In this document: positions 15,540-26,157 of the stretch, piece after piece | Layout of the letters: every line of letters starts with the position of its first letter | Position numbering within the stretch: the stretch's first letter is position 1 | NCBI RefSeq assembly: GCF_036231355.1 | Contig: NZ_CP109496.1 | Location: 2,108,001-2,172,000 of the forward strand | From: Streptomyces sp. NBC_01431 | GTDB lineage: Bacteria; Actinomycetota; Actinomycetes; Streptomycetales; Streptomycetaceae | Reading direction: 5' to 3' | Length of the DNA stretch: 64,000 nt | Made by a program: the position numbers and the translations under genes | Notes under the pieces: model-generated | The model's input: only the letters and a program-made list of their open reading frames with translations | What the model was told of the DNA's origin: nothing | The model's database searches: none

Positions 15540-16622
15540 CTACGCCCGCCACCCTCCGAGCTGGGCTGCCAACCGGGCGATCTCGGCCGGTCCGACCCGG
15601 CAGCATCCGCCGACCAGCCTCGCACCGGCCGCCTGCCAGTCCCGCAGTCGCCCGGCATCGAAGGTCCCCGCTCCCACCCAGCCGCGCCGCTCCGCATCCC
15701 ACCGCTCGCCGCTGTTCGGGTAGACCACCACCGGCTTGCCCGTGACCGACGCCGCGAGCGGCACCGCCCGGTCGGCATCCGCGGGAGCGCAGCAGTTCAC
15801 CCCGACCGCGATCACCTGGTCGTTCCCCACCGCGAGCCCGAACGCCGCCGCCAGATCCTGACCAGCGCGGGTACGCCCGCCCTCAATGCTGAACGAGAGC
15901 CACACCGGCACCCCGCACCCCTCGACCGCCCGCAGCAGCGCCTCCGCCTCGTCTGCATCCGGCACCGTCTCCAGAGCGAGCACATCGGGTCCGGCCGCGA
16001 CCAAGGCCTCGATCCGCGGCCGGTGAAACCGCTCCAGCTCCCGGACACTCAAGCCGTATCGCCCTCGGTACTCACTGCCGTCCGCGAGGAAGGCGCCGTA
16101 GGGGCCGACGGAGGCTGCGACCCAGGTTTCGGGGTAGCCGGCGGGGGCGCTTCGGGGGGCTCCCCCCTCCCCCCGCCCCACCCCGCCCTCCGGCCCCCGC
16201 TCCCCCGCCCCACCCCCACCCGCACCCGCACCCGCACCCGCACCCGCACCCGCACCACCGTCGCCGCCACCGCCACCGCCACCGCCACCGCCACCGCCAC
16301 CGCCACCGCTCAACTCTCCAGCAGCACGCGCCAGTTGAACGCTTCTGGCCAGCAGAACTTCCGCCTCGTGATGGCTCAGTCCACGATGTGCGAAGCCTTC
16401 GAAGGTGGCTTGGTAGCTGGCGGTGGTCAGAACCTGGGCGCCCGCCCACACATATGCCGTGTGCGCGGCCTGGATCTGTCGCGGGTCGTCCGCGAGCAGC
16501 CGGGCCGACCACAGTTCGTCGGTCAAGTCGCAGCCCTGAGCCTCCAGTTGGTTGGACAGGCCGCCGTCGAGGACGACCATTCCCTGCGCGAGGGCCGCTG
16601 CGAGTGTCCGGGCGGGGCTCAC
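15540..16622 (-). CDS. mmuM: Homocysteine S-methyltransferase with glycine-rich low-complexity insertion
   Basis: 360 aa from GTG at 16622, two bases after the stop of the LLM oxidoreductase. The enzyme transfers a methyl group from S-methylmethionine (or SAM) to homocysteine through a zinc thiolate. Zn ligands are visible in GVNCCAPADAD and GGCCRVGPAEI, and substrate segments in LDGGLSNQLEAQGCDL and ASVGPYGAFLADGSEYRG. Between LARAAGELS and PETWVAASVGPYG lies a roughly 55-residue insertion made almost only of Gly and Ala, encoded by hexanucleotide repeats (16216-16311). It falls between conserved parts of the barrel where relatives have a short loop. Zn ligands and frame are intact, so the enzyme may still function. 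Confidence 0.9.
   Translation of the reverse strand: MSPARTLAAALAQGMVVLDGGLSNQLEAQGCDLTDELWSARLLADDPRQIQAAHTAYVWAGAQVLTTASYQATFEGFAHRGLSHHEAEVLLARSVQLARAAGELSGGGGGGGGGGGGGGGDGGAGAGAGAGAGAGGGGAGERGPEGGVGRGEGGAPRSAPAGYPETWVAASVGPYGAFLADGSEYRGRYGLSVRELERFHRPRIEALVAAGPDVLALETVPDADEAEALLRAVEGCGVPVWLSFSIEGGRTRAGQDLAAAFGLAVGNDQVIAVGVNCCAPADADRAVPLAASVTGKPVVVYPNSGERWDAERRGWVGAGTFDAGRLRDWQAAGARLVGGCCRVGPAEIARLAAQLGGWRA
16216..16311. repeat. Compound hexanucleotide microsatellite inside mmuM
   Basis: About 6.5 copies of CACCCG (16216-16255) are followed, after a few bases, by about 7.5 copies of CCGCCA (about 16264-16309). On the coding strand these read GGTGCG (Gly-Ala) and GGTGGC (Gly-Gly). Because the unit is 6 bp, slippage changes the number of dipeptides without a frameshift. 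Both purity and length exceed ordinary GC-rich coding DNA nearby. Confidence 0.85.
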
Positions 16623-16624
16623 GG

Positions 16625-17554
16625 TCAGGCGCCGTTCAGTTGCGACAGCACCTGCGAGGAGATCAGTTCCAGGTGGTCGAGGTCGTTCAGGTCGAGCAGT
16701 TGGAGATAGACCCGCGAGGATCCGATCGCCTCGTACTCGCCGATCTTCTCGACGACCTCGTCGGGCGAGCCTGCGAGTCCGTTGGCCTTGAGTTCCTCCA
16801 CCTCCCGTCCGATGGCGGCGGCCCTGCGTGCCACCTCGGCGTCGTTCTTGCCCACACAGACCACCAGTGCGTTGGAGTACACGAGGTCGTCCGCCTTGCG
16901 TCCGGCGGCTTCGGCGGCCGCCTTCACCCTGGTGAACTGCCGCTCGCTGTCCTCGATGGAGGCGAACGGGATGTTGAATTCGTCGGCGTACCGCGCCGCC
17001 AGCCTCGGCGTGCGGGTTGCGCCGTGGCCGCCGATCAGGACGGGCACCTTGGTCTGGGCGGGCTTGGGCAGCGCCGGCGAGTCGCTGAGCTGGTAGTAGG
17101 TGCCGTGGTGGTCGAAGGTGCGGCCCACTTCGGTGGCCCACAGTCCGGTGATGATGGCCAGCTGCTCCTCCAGCCGGGCGAACTTCTCCTTGGGGAAGGG
17201 GATGCCGTACGCCTTGTGCTCGTCTTCGAACCAGCCTGCCCCCAGGCCGAGTTCGACCCGGCCGCCCGACATCTGGTCGACCTGGGCGACCTGGATGGCG
17301 AGCACGCCCGGCAGCCGGAAGGTGCCCGCCGTCATCAGGGTGCCGAGCCGGATCCGCTTGGTCTCGCGGGCGAGTCCGGCCAGGGTGATCCACGCGTCGG
17401 TGGGCCCGGGGAGCCCGTCGCCGGATCCCATGCTCAGGTAGTGGTCCGAGCGGAAGAAGGCGTCGAAGCCGAGGTCTTCAGTGGCCTTGGCGACGGTCAG
17501 GAGGGTGTCGTAGCCGGCGCCCTGCTGGGGTTCGGTGAAGATTCGAAGATCCAT
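16625..17554 (-). CDS. LLM-class (F420/FMN-dependent) oxidoreductase
   Basis: 309 aa from ATG at 17554 (MDLRIFTEPQQGAGYDTLLT), GGATGGAGG upstream. Bacterial luciferase-like TIM barrel: FFRSDHYLSMGSGDG, RIRLGTLMTAGTFRLPGVLA, MSGGRVELGLGAGWFEDEHKA and PVLIGGHGATRTPRLAARYAD. This arrangement is typical of actinobacterial F420-dependent members, which reduce or oxidise small organic substrates. Substrate unknown. It is followed 2 nt later by mmuM, so co-transcription is expected, but no shared pathway is evident. Confidence 0.85.
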   Translation of the reverse strand: MDLRIFTEPQQGAGYDTLLTVAKATEDLGFDAFFRSDHYLSMGSGDGLPGPTDAWITLAGLARETKRIRLGTLMTAGTFRLPGVLAIQVAQVDQMSGGRVELGLGAGWFEDEHKAYGIPFPKEKFARLEEQLAIITGLWATEVGRTFDHHGTYYQLSDSPALPKPAQTKVPVLIGGHGATRTPRLAARYADEFNIPFASIEDSERQFTRVKAAAEAAGRKADDLVYSNALVVCVGKNDAEVARRAAAIGREVEELKANGLAGSPDEVVEKIGEYEAIGSSRVYLQLLDLNDLDHLELISSQVLSQLNGA

Positions 17555-17803
17555 GCCTCCATCCTGCACCGTGGGGCCACCGTCAACCCCGTCTGCACCA
17601 CTCCTCCCACGGATGCCCGGTCGGGTGAATATTCGTCGGCCCGGCGGGGCGCGCCCGGCCTGGCCGGTGACGTCCACGCCGAGTGGTCGTTGGCCCGGGG
17701 GGAGCCGGACCGTCCGGCCCGCGTGTCGGCGGCCTTGGCCGGTGCGTCGATCGATTTTCCGCCCTGCCTTGCCTGCGGGAGGGCTTGGGCCGAGGAGGCC
17801 GCG

Positions 17804-18091
17804 ATGTCCCAGGAGCCCGAGCCCGAACAGAGCGTGTGGCCGCAGTCGGCGCCCGAGCAGAAGGGTGCGCCGAAGGGGCTGTTGCGGCAGATGGAAGAGC
17901 TCATGGCGGCGCTGAACACCGATCTGACGCAGCTCGACACGGATCCGCGGTCCCCCGAGGACCGCACGACGGCCGACGGCGACCCGAGGCAGCCGGTTCC
18001 GCCGGTCGAGTCGGCCCAGTCGGGCGAGGCCCAGCAGACGTACGGCCGTGGCGAGTCCGAGCAGGCGGCCGAAGGTGACGTACGCGAGTAG
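17804..18091 (+). CDS. Small acidic hypothetical protein
   Basis: 95 aa from ATG at 17804 with GGAGG six bases upstream. Composition is Glu/Gln/Pro-rich and acidic, with one short helix-prone segment LLRQMEELMAALNTDLTQL and an otherwise disordered look; no membrane segment or signal peptide. Third-position GC is high as in neighbours, which supports coding. Divergent from the LLM oxidoreductase. Function not recognised. Confidence 0.6.
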   Translation: MSQEPEPEQSVWPQSAPEQKGAPKGLLRQMEELMAALNTDLTQLDTDPRSPEDRTTADGDPRQPVPPVESAQSGEAQQTYGRGESEQAAEGDVRE

Positions 18092-18180
18092 TGCGAGGAC
18101 CGATGGGCGCGACGGGGGTTGCCGGTTCGTCATCCGGGCTCGTCGCGGGGGCCACGCGTTCGTGCTCCGGCGGGTGCTGT

Positions 18181-18681
18181 TCATGGCGGTCCTGCCGTCG
18201 AGTCGCGGACCATGTCGCTCGGTCTTTGCTGCCTTTCCTGTTCTCGTATCGTGAGGCGGCGCAGCATTCCGCGTACCCGGTCGCTGGACTCGTCGGCGAC
18301 ATCGATGGCTTCCATGCACTGCCAGTAGAGTCCCTCCTCTTCTGTGGCGCAGGCCACGGAGACGAGGGCCATGGCGACATCGCCTAGCAGTCGGCCCAGG
18401 GCTGTCAACGCCCCTGCCGGGTCGCTCACTTCGGAGAGCTGGGTGGCGCGGATGCCGCCGATTCGCATGCCGGGGTGGGCGAGGATGGCGCAGCCCCGGC
18501 TGCCGGCTTCGCTGAGGCCGCGTGCTTCTCCTCTCAGGTCCGGCGGGCCGGTGGCCGCCAGGTGGCTGCCGATCGCCTGGGCGAGGGCTTGTGCCTGCCA
18601 GGCTTCGGCCACGATGTCGAGCGCCGACCGGCTCTGGGTCAGTGCGTGTTGGCCGGCTTTCACGAGCCTTACTGCATCCAT
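18181..18681 (-). CDS. Conserved actinobacterial protein (possibly DUF6099 family)
   Basis: 166 aa from ATG at 18681 (MDAVRLVKAGQHALTQSRSA). All-helical, soluble, no catalytic motif seen; segments AEAWQAQALAQAIGSHLAAT and VACATEEEGLYWQCMEAIDV look conserved. From memory it resembles the streptomycete DUF6099 family; this needs a domain search. It has an A/T-richer promoter region between 18700 and 18800 shared with the MazG-like gene end. Confidence 0.7.
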   Translation of the reverse strand: MDAVRLVKAGQHALTQSRSALDIVAEAWQAQALAQAIGSHLAATGPPDLRGEARGLSEAGSRGCAILAHPGMRIGGIRATQLSEVSDPAGALTALGRLLGDVAMALVSVACATEEEGLYWQCMEAIDVADESSDRVRGMLRRLTIREQERQQRPSDMVRDSTAGPP

Positions 18682-18806
18682 CCGATGCCCCCGCTCCTGT
18701 GATGGAGTTGCACTTCGCGTCCACTACCTAGCGTGAGCGTGAGTGGCCAGGAAAGCCAGAGGAAATCGGAATTTTGTGCACAGCAAGCTGTTTGTGAATA
18801 TCTCGG

Positions 18807-19187
18807 TCACTCAGATGAGTGACTCTCCGTGTTCATAGGGGGGTTGTGGGGGGTCTTCGGCAGTTCCGGGACGGGGAAGCGGAGTTCGTTGCGGTCGATC
18901 TTGGCGGCGAGGGCCGCGAGGGCGTCGATGCCGAGTACGTCGCAGAGTTGGAGCAGATAGGCGAGTACGTCGGCGACCTCGTCGGTGACGCGGTGGGCCT
19001 GGTCGGGGTCGGTCATCACCCGGCCGGACTGCTCGGGGGTGAGCCACTGGAAGATTTCGAGGAGTTCGGACGCCTCGACGCTGAGGGCGGCGGCGAGGTT
19101 CTTGGGGGTGTGGTAAGGCTCCCAGTGGCGGGCGGCGGCGAATGCGGCGAGTCTGCGCTGCAGGGCCGGTACGTCGAGTTGGTTCAC
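18807..19187 (-). CDS. MazG-like nucleotide pyrophosphohydrolase
   Basis: 126 aa from GTG at 19187, which overlaps the TGA of the upstream ATPase (GTGA). All-alpha NTP pyrophosphatase fold with the metal-binding pattern EASELLEIFQW (E-x3-E) and DEVADVLAYLLQLCD (E-x2-D), plus the C-terminal KIDRNELRFPVP. Length and pattern fit the dCTPase/RS21-C6 branch of MazG-like enzymes, which hydrolyse (d)NTPs to monophosphates and cleanse non-canonical nucleotides. Translational coupling to an AAA ATPase suggests a working pair; the target is unknown. Confidence 0.85.
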   Translation of the reverse strand: MNQLDVPALQRRLAAFAAARHWEPYHTPKNLAAALSVEASELLEIFQWLTPEQSGRVMTDPDQAHRVTDEVADVLAYLLQLCDVLGIDALAALAAKIDRNELRFPVPELPKTPHNPPMNTESHSSE

Positions 19188-20341
19188 GGCTCCAGGTCTA
19201 CCACCGTCGCTCCGTGGACCTCGTGGGCGCGGGTGCTGTCGCCCACGGCGGCGAGCAGCCGGATGTGGCCGCGGGCGCACATCTCCTGGGCGAGGGTGAG
19301 GAGTTCGCGGGTCTGGCCGTGGTCGAGGGCGCGGTCGAGGCCGTCGGCGAGCACGGCGAGGGTCTGCAGGGCCGCGGGTACTTCGGCCACGGTGTCGACG
19401 GCGAGGACACCGGGGCCGGTGAGCAGGACGAGGGCGAGGGCGAGGTAGCGGAGTTCGCCTTCGCCGAGGCGGCCGACGGGGGTTCCGTGCCGGGTGCCGC
19501 CGCGGGCGAGGACGGCTCGTAACGTACCGTCGGCGAGTTCTTCGGTGGCGAGGCCGGTGACGGGTCCGACGCAGCCGGCGCGGGCCGCGGTGACGAGCAG
19601 GCCGTGCCGGATGCCGCATTCGGTGCGGGTGCGCCGGAGGACTTCGGCGAGGTTGTCGCAGCCGCGCCGGAGCCGGCCGCCGGTGTGTCCCTGGCCGGGG
19701 ACGGCGGGTTCGCGCATCCGCTGGGGCTGGGGGTCGCAGGCGAACACCGAGCGGAGCGCGACGACGACTTGTTCGGCGGCGGCCAGAACGCGCCGTTGTC
19801 CTTCTGTCTTGCCGGCGACGCGCAGGGGCAGCAGCGCGGTGCCGAGCAGGTCGTCGGGGAGCGGGGCTCGGGTGACCGGGACCGCGCCCGCGGTGTGCCA
19901 GGCGGCCTGGACGGTGGAGCGGCCGGGGTCGCGCAGCGCGGTGCTGAGGAGGGTCTGTCCTTCGCTGGTCAAACGTTCGCCGACGACGCGGAGTTCCGGT
20001 TCGGCCTGGACGGCGAGGTCGAGGCGGACGGGTCCGGCGGGGCCGTCGACGGTGCAGCCGATGCGGAATCCGCGGCGTCCTTGGGCGTCGGCTCCCGCGC
20101 CTTCGGGTACGCAGCCCGCGGGGTCGCGGAACACCGAGTCGAGTGGGGCGCCCGAGCCGAGTCGGGCGAGGGCTTCGAATGCTTCGAGGATGGTCGTCTT
20201 GCCGCTGCCGCTGGGCCCGGTGAGCAGGGTCAGGGGGCCCAGCGGGATGGTCGCGCCGCGGTGTTTCCGGAAGGCCGAGAGCCGCAGTTCGGTGACGGTG
20301 GGTCGATCGGGTCGGCCGGCTCGGTCACTGATGGTGGTCAT
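19184..20341 (-). CDS. AAA-family (RecF/ABC-type) ATPase
   Basis: 385 aa from ATG at 20341. Walker A TGPSGSGKTT at 42-50 follows a RecF-like start (LRLSAFRKHRGATIPLGPLTLL). An ABC-like signature GRLGEGELRYLALALVLL and a Walker B-like GVLAVDTVAEVP occur near the C-terminus; the usual DE after the hydrophobic strand is altered to D-T. Distal PAALQTLAVLADGLD and HIRLLAAVGDSTRAHEV match the D-loop and H-loop region loosely. It belongs to the stand-alone OLD/RecF-type ATPases often found with an effector. The overlapping downstream gene is the MazG-like pyrophosphohydrolase. No membrane partner is present, so transport is unlikely. Confidence 0.8.
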   Translation of the reverse strand: MTTISDRAGRPDRPTVTELRLSAFRKHRGATIPLGPLTLLTGPSGSGKTTILEAFEALARLGSGAPLDSVFRDPAGCVPEGAGADAQGRRGFRIGCTVDGPAGPVRLDLAVQAEPELRVVGERLTSEGQTLLSTALRDPGRSTVQAAWHTAGAVPVTRAPLPDDLLGTALLPLRVAGKTEGQRRVLAAAEQVVVALRSVFACDPQPQRMREPAVPGQGHTGGRLRRGCDNLAEVLRRTRTECGIRHGLLVTAARAGCVGPVTGLATEELADGTLRAVLARGGTRHGTPVGRLGEGELRYLALALVLLTGPGVLAVDTVAEVPAALQTLAVLADGLDRALDHGQTRELLTLAQEMCARGHIRLLAAVGDSTRAHEVHGATVVDLEP

Positions 20342-20486
20342 GGCTGGGACGGTACGCAGCCCGAAAACTGACGAACCGTTCCGCCGCGGTGCCCTTCCTA
20401 CGAATGAGGGACGGCACGGCGCTGCGGGACGGTTCTTGGGGCGTGCGGGCGTTCCAGGGGGTGTGGGGATGGCGGTTCGAGCCGTG

Positions 20487-20876
20487 TCAGGGGTGCGGGA
20501 CGGCTGCCGCGGCGATGCCTTCCACTTCGGTGCCGACCGGGGCCAGCAGGAAGACGTTGCGGTCGACGCGGTGCATTCCGCTGCCGAGGCCGAAGACGAC
20601 GCCGGTGCTGAAGTCGAGGATCCGCTTGGCGACTTCGGGGTCGGCGCCGGTCAGGTCGAGGAGTACCGGGATCTGCGCCATGAGGTACTCGGCCACTTCG
20701 CGGGCGTCGGCGAAGATCTGTACGCGCAGGACGACGAAGCGCCGCTGTTCGACGGTGGCGTAGTCGCCGGGGATGGTGGTGTGGTCGGCCCGGGAGGGCC
20801 ATTCGTTGCGGCTGCGCAGCGGAACGACCTGGGCGAGCCCCTCCCACTGTTCGTCGGTGACGTCGTACCTGCTCAC
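20487..20876 (-). CDS. SepF-like cell division protein (SflA/SflB type)
   Basis: 129 aa from GTG at 20876 (MSRYDVTDEQWEGLAQVVPL). The SepF core is clear: RRFVVLRVQIFADAREVAEY, MAQIPVLLDLTGADPEVAKR and RILDFSTGVVFGLGSGMHRV. SepF tethers FtsZ to the membrane. Streptomyces carry a main sepF in the ftsZ cluster and shorter SepF-like proteins elsewhere; this isolated gene, without ftsZ nearby and without an obvious N-terminal amphipathic helix, fits a paralogue. No operon partner is seen. Confidence 0.85.
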   Translation of the reverse strand: MSRYDVTDEQWEGLAQVVPLRSRNEWPSRADHTTIPGDYATVEQRRFVVLRVQIFADAREVAEYLMAQIPVLLDLTGADPEVAKRILDFSTGVVFGLGSGMHRVDRNVFLLAPVGTEVEGIAAAAVPHP

Positions 20877-21138
20877 CGGACCACCTCACCCATGTGCTGT
20901 ATCTGCATCCGGCCATGATGACGCCGCTCACCCGTTCAGCCCAACTTCAACACGGCTGTGGGGGTGTCGGCTATGACTCATCTTCGGATGGGGCCCGGTG
21001 TGCTGACACATGTGGACCGGCCCTGCGTGTCCGTGTGCGTAGGGGTGGCAGGGCTCCATGTGCCGGTCATACGGCTCCCTGCGCGCTCCCCCGGGGCACC
21101 GTGTGGGCTGCCCATGTGGCCGGGATTTTGACCGGCGC

Positions 21139-21729
21139 TCAGCTCAGGGACTTGTGCGACGGTACGACGACGCCGTAGAGGTCGGCGATCGTGGCGAGGG
21201 CGCTGTCGTGGATCTGTGCGGCGGCGAGTTCGGTGTCCAGCGACCGCAGGGGGCGGGTCGCGCAGGCGTCGGCGACCACGGTGGGCCGGTTTCCCCGCAG
21301 GAACGCGCCTTCCGTGGTGAACAGCACGCACATGTGGGTCATGAACCCCACGACTATGACGTTCTGGTGTCCCGCGGCGTCGACGTGCTGTCCGAGGTCG
21401 GTGTCGACGAAGGCGTTCGGGGCCTGCTTGACGACGACGGGCTCGCCCTCGACGGGCGCCACGCTCGGGTGGATCCGGCCGATCTCGGCCCGGATGTCGT
21501 ACGGGGTGCCGACGCCGCCGTCGTTGATGACGTGGACGACCTTCGCGCCGGCCTCCCGGGCCCTGCCCAGCAGCGCGGCGGCGGAGTCGAGTGCGGTCTG
21601 CCAGCCTTCCAGTTCCATCACGCCGCCGACGTAGGTGTTCTGGTAGTCGACCAGGATCAGCGTCGCGTCGGCGAGCGACGCGGGCGTCTCGTCGAGGCCG
21701 CTGAGTTCGCGCAGGGTGGTCGTAGCCAT
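21139..21729 (-). CDS. Isochorismatase-family cysteine hydrolase
   Basis: 196 aa from ATG at 21729 (MATTTLRELSGLDETPASLA). The catalytic triad is visible: Asp in LILVDYQNTYVGG, Lys in VVVKQAPNAFVDT and Cys in GFMTHMCVLFTTEGAFL, giving an amidase/nicotinamidase-like or isochorismatase fold. The Ser-rich aryl-carrier domain of siderophore isochorismatases is absent. It is divergent from a GlxA-type regulator, a pairing common in actinobacteria and consistent with local control. Substrate unknown. Confidence 0.85.
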   Translation of the reverse strand: MATTTLRELSGLDETPASLADATLILVDYQNTYVGGVMELEGWQTALDSAAALLGRAREAGAKVVHVINDGGVGTPYDIRAEIGRIHPSVAPVEGEPVVVKQAPNAFVDTDLGQHVDAAGHQNVIVVGFMTHMCVLFTTEGAFLRGNRPTVVADACATRPLRSLDTELAAAQIHDSALATIADLYGVVVPSHKSLS

Positions 21730-21922
21730 GGGAGTACCGCCTAAGGGTTGGAGAGCGGGCTTTGCGCGGCTCACCTTCGGGGTGGGCCGCCTTGTGAAAG
21801 CTATGGCCCGCCAGAGCGTGTCGGCAATGTCGTCTAACATGCAGATCCGGACATGGCGGCCGGGCGCCCCGGCCGGACTTCGCTCGGGCCCACCGAGCCC
21901 GTGCCATCGTGGGGGAGACGCC

Positions 21923-22918
21923 ATGAGCACCGTCGAACGACTCGTCGTGATCGTCCTCTTCGACCGCGTGGACCTGCTCGATGTCACCGGGCCACCCGAG
22001 GTGTTCTCGCTCCTGCGGCACGAGATCGGCGACACGGCGGCGGCCTACCGGGTCGTCCTCGCGGCCGAGACCATGGACCCCGTCACCACCTCCGCCGGCG
22101 TGCGCATCCTCCCCGACACCACCTTCCACGAGGTGTCCGCCCAGTGCATCGACACGCTCCTGGTACCCGGGGCGGTGGAGGCCGACGGTCACGGGCGCGT
22201 GCGCGCCCTGGCCGATCCCGCCGTGGTCGACCGGGTGAAGACGCTCGCCGCCAGGACGCGCCGCATCACCTCCGTCTGTGTCGGAGCGCACATCCTCGCC
22301 GCCGCCGGGCTGTTGGACGGCAAGCGCGCCACCACCCACTGGTCGACCGCGCGGCAGCTCGCCGAGGATCACCCCGAGGTCGAGGTCGACGCGGACCCGA
22401 TCTTCATCCGCTCGGGCGAGGTGTGGACCGGGGCCGGCATCAGTGCGTGCCTGGATCTGTCACTGGCCCTCGTCGCCGAGGACTTCGGCGAGAGCGTCGC
22501 GCTGCGCGTCGCCCGGCAGCTCGTGATGTACGTGAAACGGCCGAGCGGCCAGAGTCAGTTCAGTGTTCCCCTGGAACCCGTGTCCATGACACGGCGCACC
22601 GAAGACCTAAGGCACCACATCCTGCGCACCATCGGCGATCAGCTCACCGTCGCCGACCTCGCCGCGTACGCCCATGTCGGCGAGCGGCAGCTCACCCGGA
22701 TCTTCAAGGCCGAACTCGGCATGACGCCGGCCGCGTACATCGAGTCGGTCCGCGTCGAACTGGCCCGCAACCAGCTCGAATCCACCGACGCCACCCTTGA
22801 ACGCATCGTGTCCACCTGCGGGTTCGGCACGACCGACACCCTTATCCGGGCGTTTCGCCGCAAGCTCGACACGACGCCCACGGAGTACCGGCGCCGGTTC
22901 AGGGCGGGCCCCGGCTGA
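21923..22918 (+). CDS. GlxA-family transcriptional regulator (DJ-1/PfpI + AraC)
   Basis: 331 aa from ATG at 21923 with GGGGGAG upstream. Residues 1 to about 170 are a DJ-1/PfpI-like domain (VIVLFDRVDLLDVTGPPEV; nucleophile-elbow segment SVCVGAHILAAAGLLDGK; WTGAGISACLDLSLALV). The C-terminal 100 residues are an AraC double helix-turn-helix (VADLAAYAHVGERQLTRIFK; TLERIVSTCGFGTTDTLIRA). GlxA-type proteins usually activate neighbouring amidase or hydrolase genes; the divergent cysteine hydrolase is the obvious target. Confidence 0.92.
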   Translation: MSTVERLVVIVLFDRVDLLDVTGPPEVFSLLRHEIGDTAAAYRVVLAAETMDPVTTSAGVRILPDTTFHEVSAQCIDTLLVPGAVEADGHGRVRALADPAVVDRVKTLAARTRRITSVCVGAHILAAAGLLDGKRATTHWSTARQLAEDHPEVEVDADPIFIRSGEVWTGAGISACLDLSLALVAEDFGESVALRVARQLVMYVKRPSGQSQFSVPLEPVSMTRRTEDLRHHILRTIGDQLTVADLAAYAHVGERQLTRIFKAELGMTPAAYIESVRVELARNQLESTDATLERIVSTCGFGTTDTLIRAFRRKLDTTPTEYRRRFRAGPG

Positions 22919-22925
22919 CATCGTG

Positions 22926-22946
22926 CGGGCCGCGGACCGCGACCCG
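22926..22946. terminator. Hairpin between convergent GlxA-type and Fur-family genes
   Basis: CGGG-C-CGCGG and CCGCG-A-CCCG form a near-perfect GC stem with one internal mismatch, in the 38-bp gap between convergent genes. Possible bidirectional terminator. Confidence 0.45.
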
Positions 22947-22956
22947 TCGCCGTCGG

Positions 22957-23367
22957 CTAGGCGCAGGAGGGGCACAGCCCGCGGTAGGTGATCTCGACTG
23001 CGGACAGGGTGAAGCCGAACCGGGCCTCCGCCGGGAGGCCGGCCAGTGGATCTCCGGTCGGGTGGACGTCGCGGATGGTGCCACAGGCGGAGCACACCAG
23101 GTGCTGGTGCGGGTGATGGGCATTGGGGTCGTAGCGCTTGGCGCGGCCTTGGGTGGAGAGCTCCATGACCTCGCCGAGCGAGACCAGCTCGCCCAGGGTG
23201 TTGTAGACGGTCGCCCTGGAGATCTCGGGCAGCCGCCGCGCCGCGCGCACGTGCACCTCGTCGGCCGTCAGATGCGTGTGGTCGCCGTCCAGGACCTCCG
23301 CGACCACGCGCCGCTGGGACGTCATCCGCCAGCCACGCCCGCGCAGCCGCTTGAGCAGGTCACTCAT
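22957..23367 (-). CDS. Fur-family transcriptional regulator (CatR/FurA-like peroxide-sensor type)
   Basis: 136 aa from ATG at 23367. Winged-helix recognition segment ISRATVYNTLGELVSLGEV, the His-rich metal site NAHHPHQHLVC, and two Cys-x2-Cys zinc motifs CSACG and CPSC. Placement divergent to katG, as in other actinobacterial Fur-catalase pairs, supports a peroxide-responsive repressor (PerR/CatR/FurA function) over iron control. A palindrome inside the katG promoter spacer (23458-23470) is its candidate operator. Metal preference cannot be told from sequence. Confidence 0.88.
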   Translation of the reverse strand: MSDLLKRLRGRGWRMTSQRRVVAEVLDGDHTHLTADEVHVRAARRLPEISRATVYNTLGELVSLGEVMELSTQGRAKRYDPNAHHPHQHLVCSACGTIRDVHPTGDPLAGLPAEARFGFTLSAVEITYRGLCPSCA

Positions 23368-23451
23368 ATCGGTTCACCTGTTCAGGTCCGGTGGACACGC
23401 GCAGCGCCGATGGGCATGGCGGTCCGATGGGATATGGGTTTGGCGTACTTC

Positions 23452-23479
23452 TTGACTTGGATTGTGTCCATCATAGGAT
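23452..23479 (+). promoter_or_regulatory. Predicted katG promoter with palindromic operator in the spacer
   Basis: -35 TTGACT (23452-23457) and -10 TAGGAT (23474-23479) are separated by 16 nt, close to the HrdB consensus. The spacer contains TGGA-TTGTG-TCCA (23458-23470), an inverted repeat placed where a bound Fur-family repressor would block RNA polymerase. A start near 23486 would give katG a leader of about 430 nt. Confidence 0.55.
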
Positions 23480-23538
23480 CGATGCCGCCGACAGCCTAGA
23501 CACAGCAGGACTCCAACACACCAGGAGACGGGGACGTC

Positions 23539-23667
23539 ATGGGTGATCGCCGCCGCAAGGACGCGGGGGGCCGGCCCGCGGATGCCGGTCGCCGGCGCCG
23601 CGCCGCCGGGGACCGCCCGATCCGGCGACCGCCTCGCCACGGCCGCGATCGCTTCCGGGGCGTGTGA
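23539..23667 (+). CDS. Possible small arginine-rich leader ORF upstream of katG
   Basis: 42 codons from ATG (MGDRRRKDAGG...) preceded by GGAGACGGGGACGTC, ending TGA. The product would be strongly basic, with about 40 percent Arg. It lies in the predicted katG leader, 252 bp before katG. Arg-rich frames arise easily in GC-rich non-coding DNA, so it may be chance. Confidence 0.3.
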   Translation: MGDRRRKDAGGRPADAGRRRRAAGDRPIRRPPRHGRDRFRGV

Positions 23668-23895
23668 TCGCGTGGGCCGTATTCTCCTTCCACGTCGTAC
23701 GTGCGGCCCGCTGTCTGCCCACCCCCTCGTGTGCGGGTCGTGCCGCGTCGCGGCCGATGTCGACTGCCCGTCCGGGCGCGGCTCCCGACCGGCCGCGTCC
23801 GCCGGCCGCTGCTTCGCTGTCACCGAGGCCGGGGCCGTCCCCCCGGGGCCCGCGCCCCGGTCGTTTTCACCGCCCGCAGTTCCTGAGCACCGTGA

Positions 23896-26148
<2,253 letters not shown>

Positions 26149-26157
26149 CCGTGACAC

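Noticed and set aside
16216..16311. CRISPR array or regulatory repeat in mmuM
   Set aside because: Uniform 6-bp units in frame with the gene and no spacers; it is a coding microsatellite.
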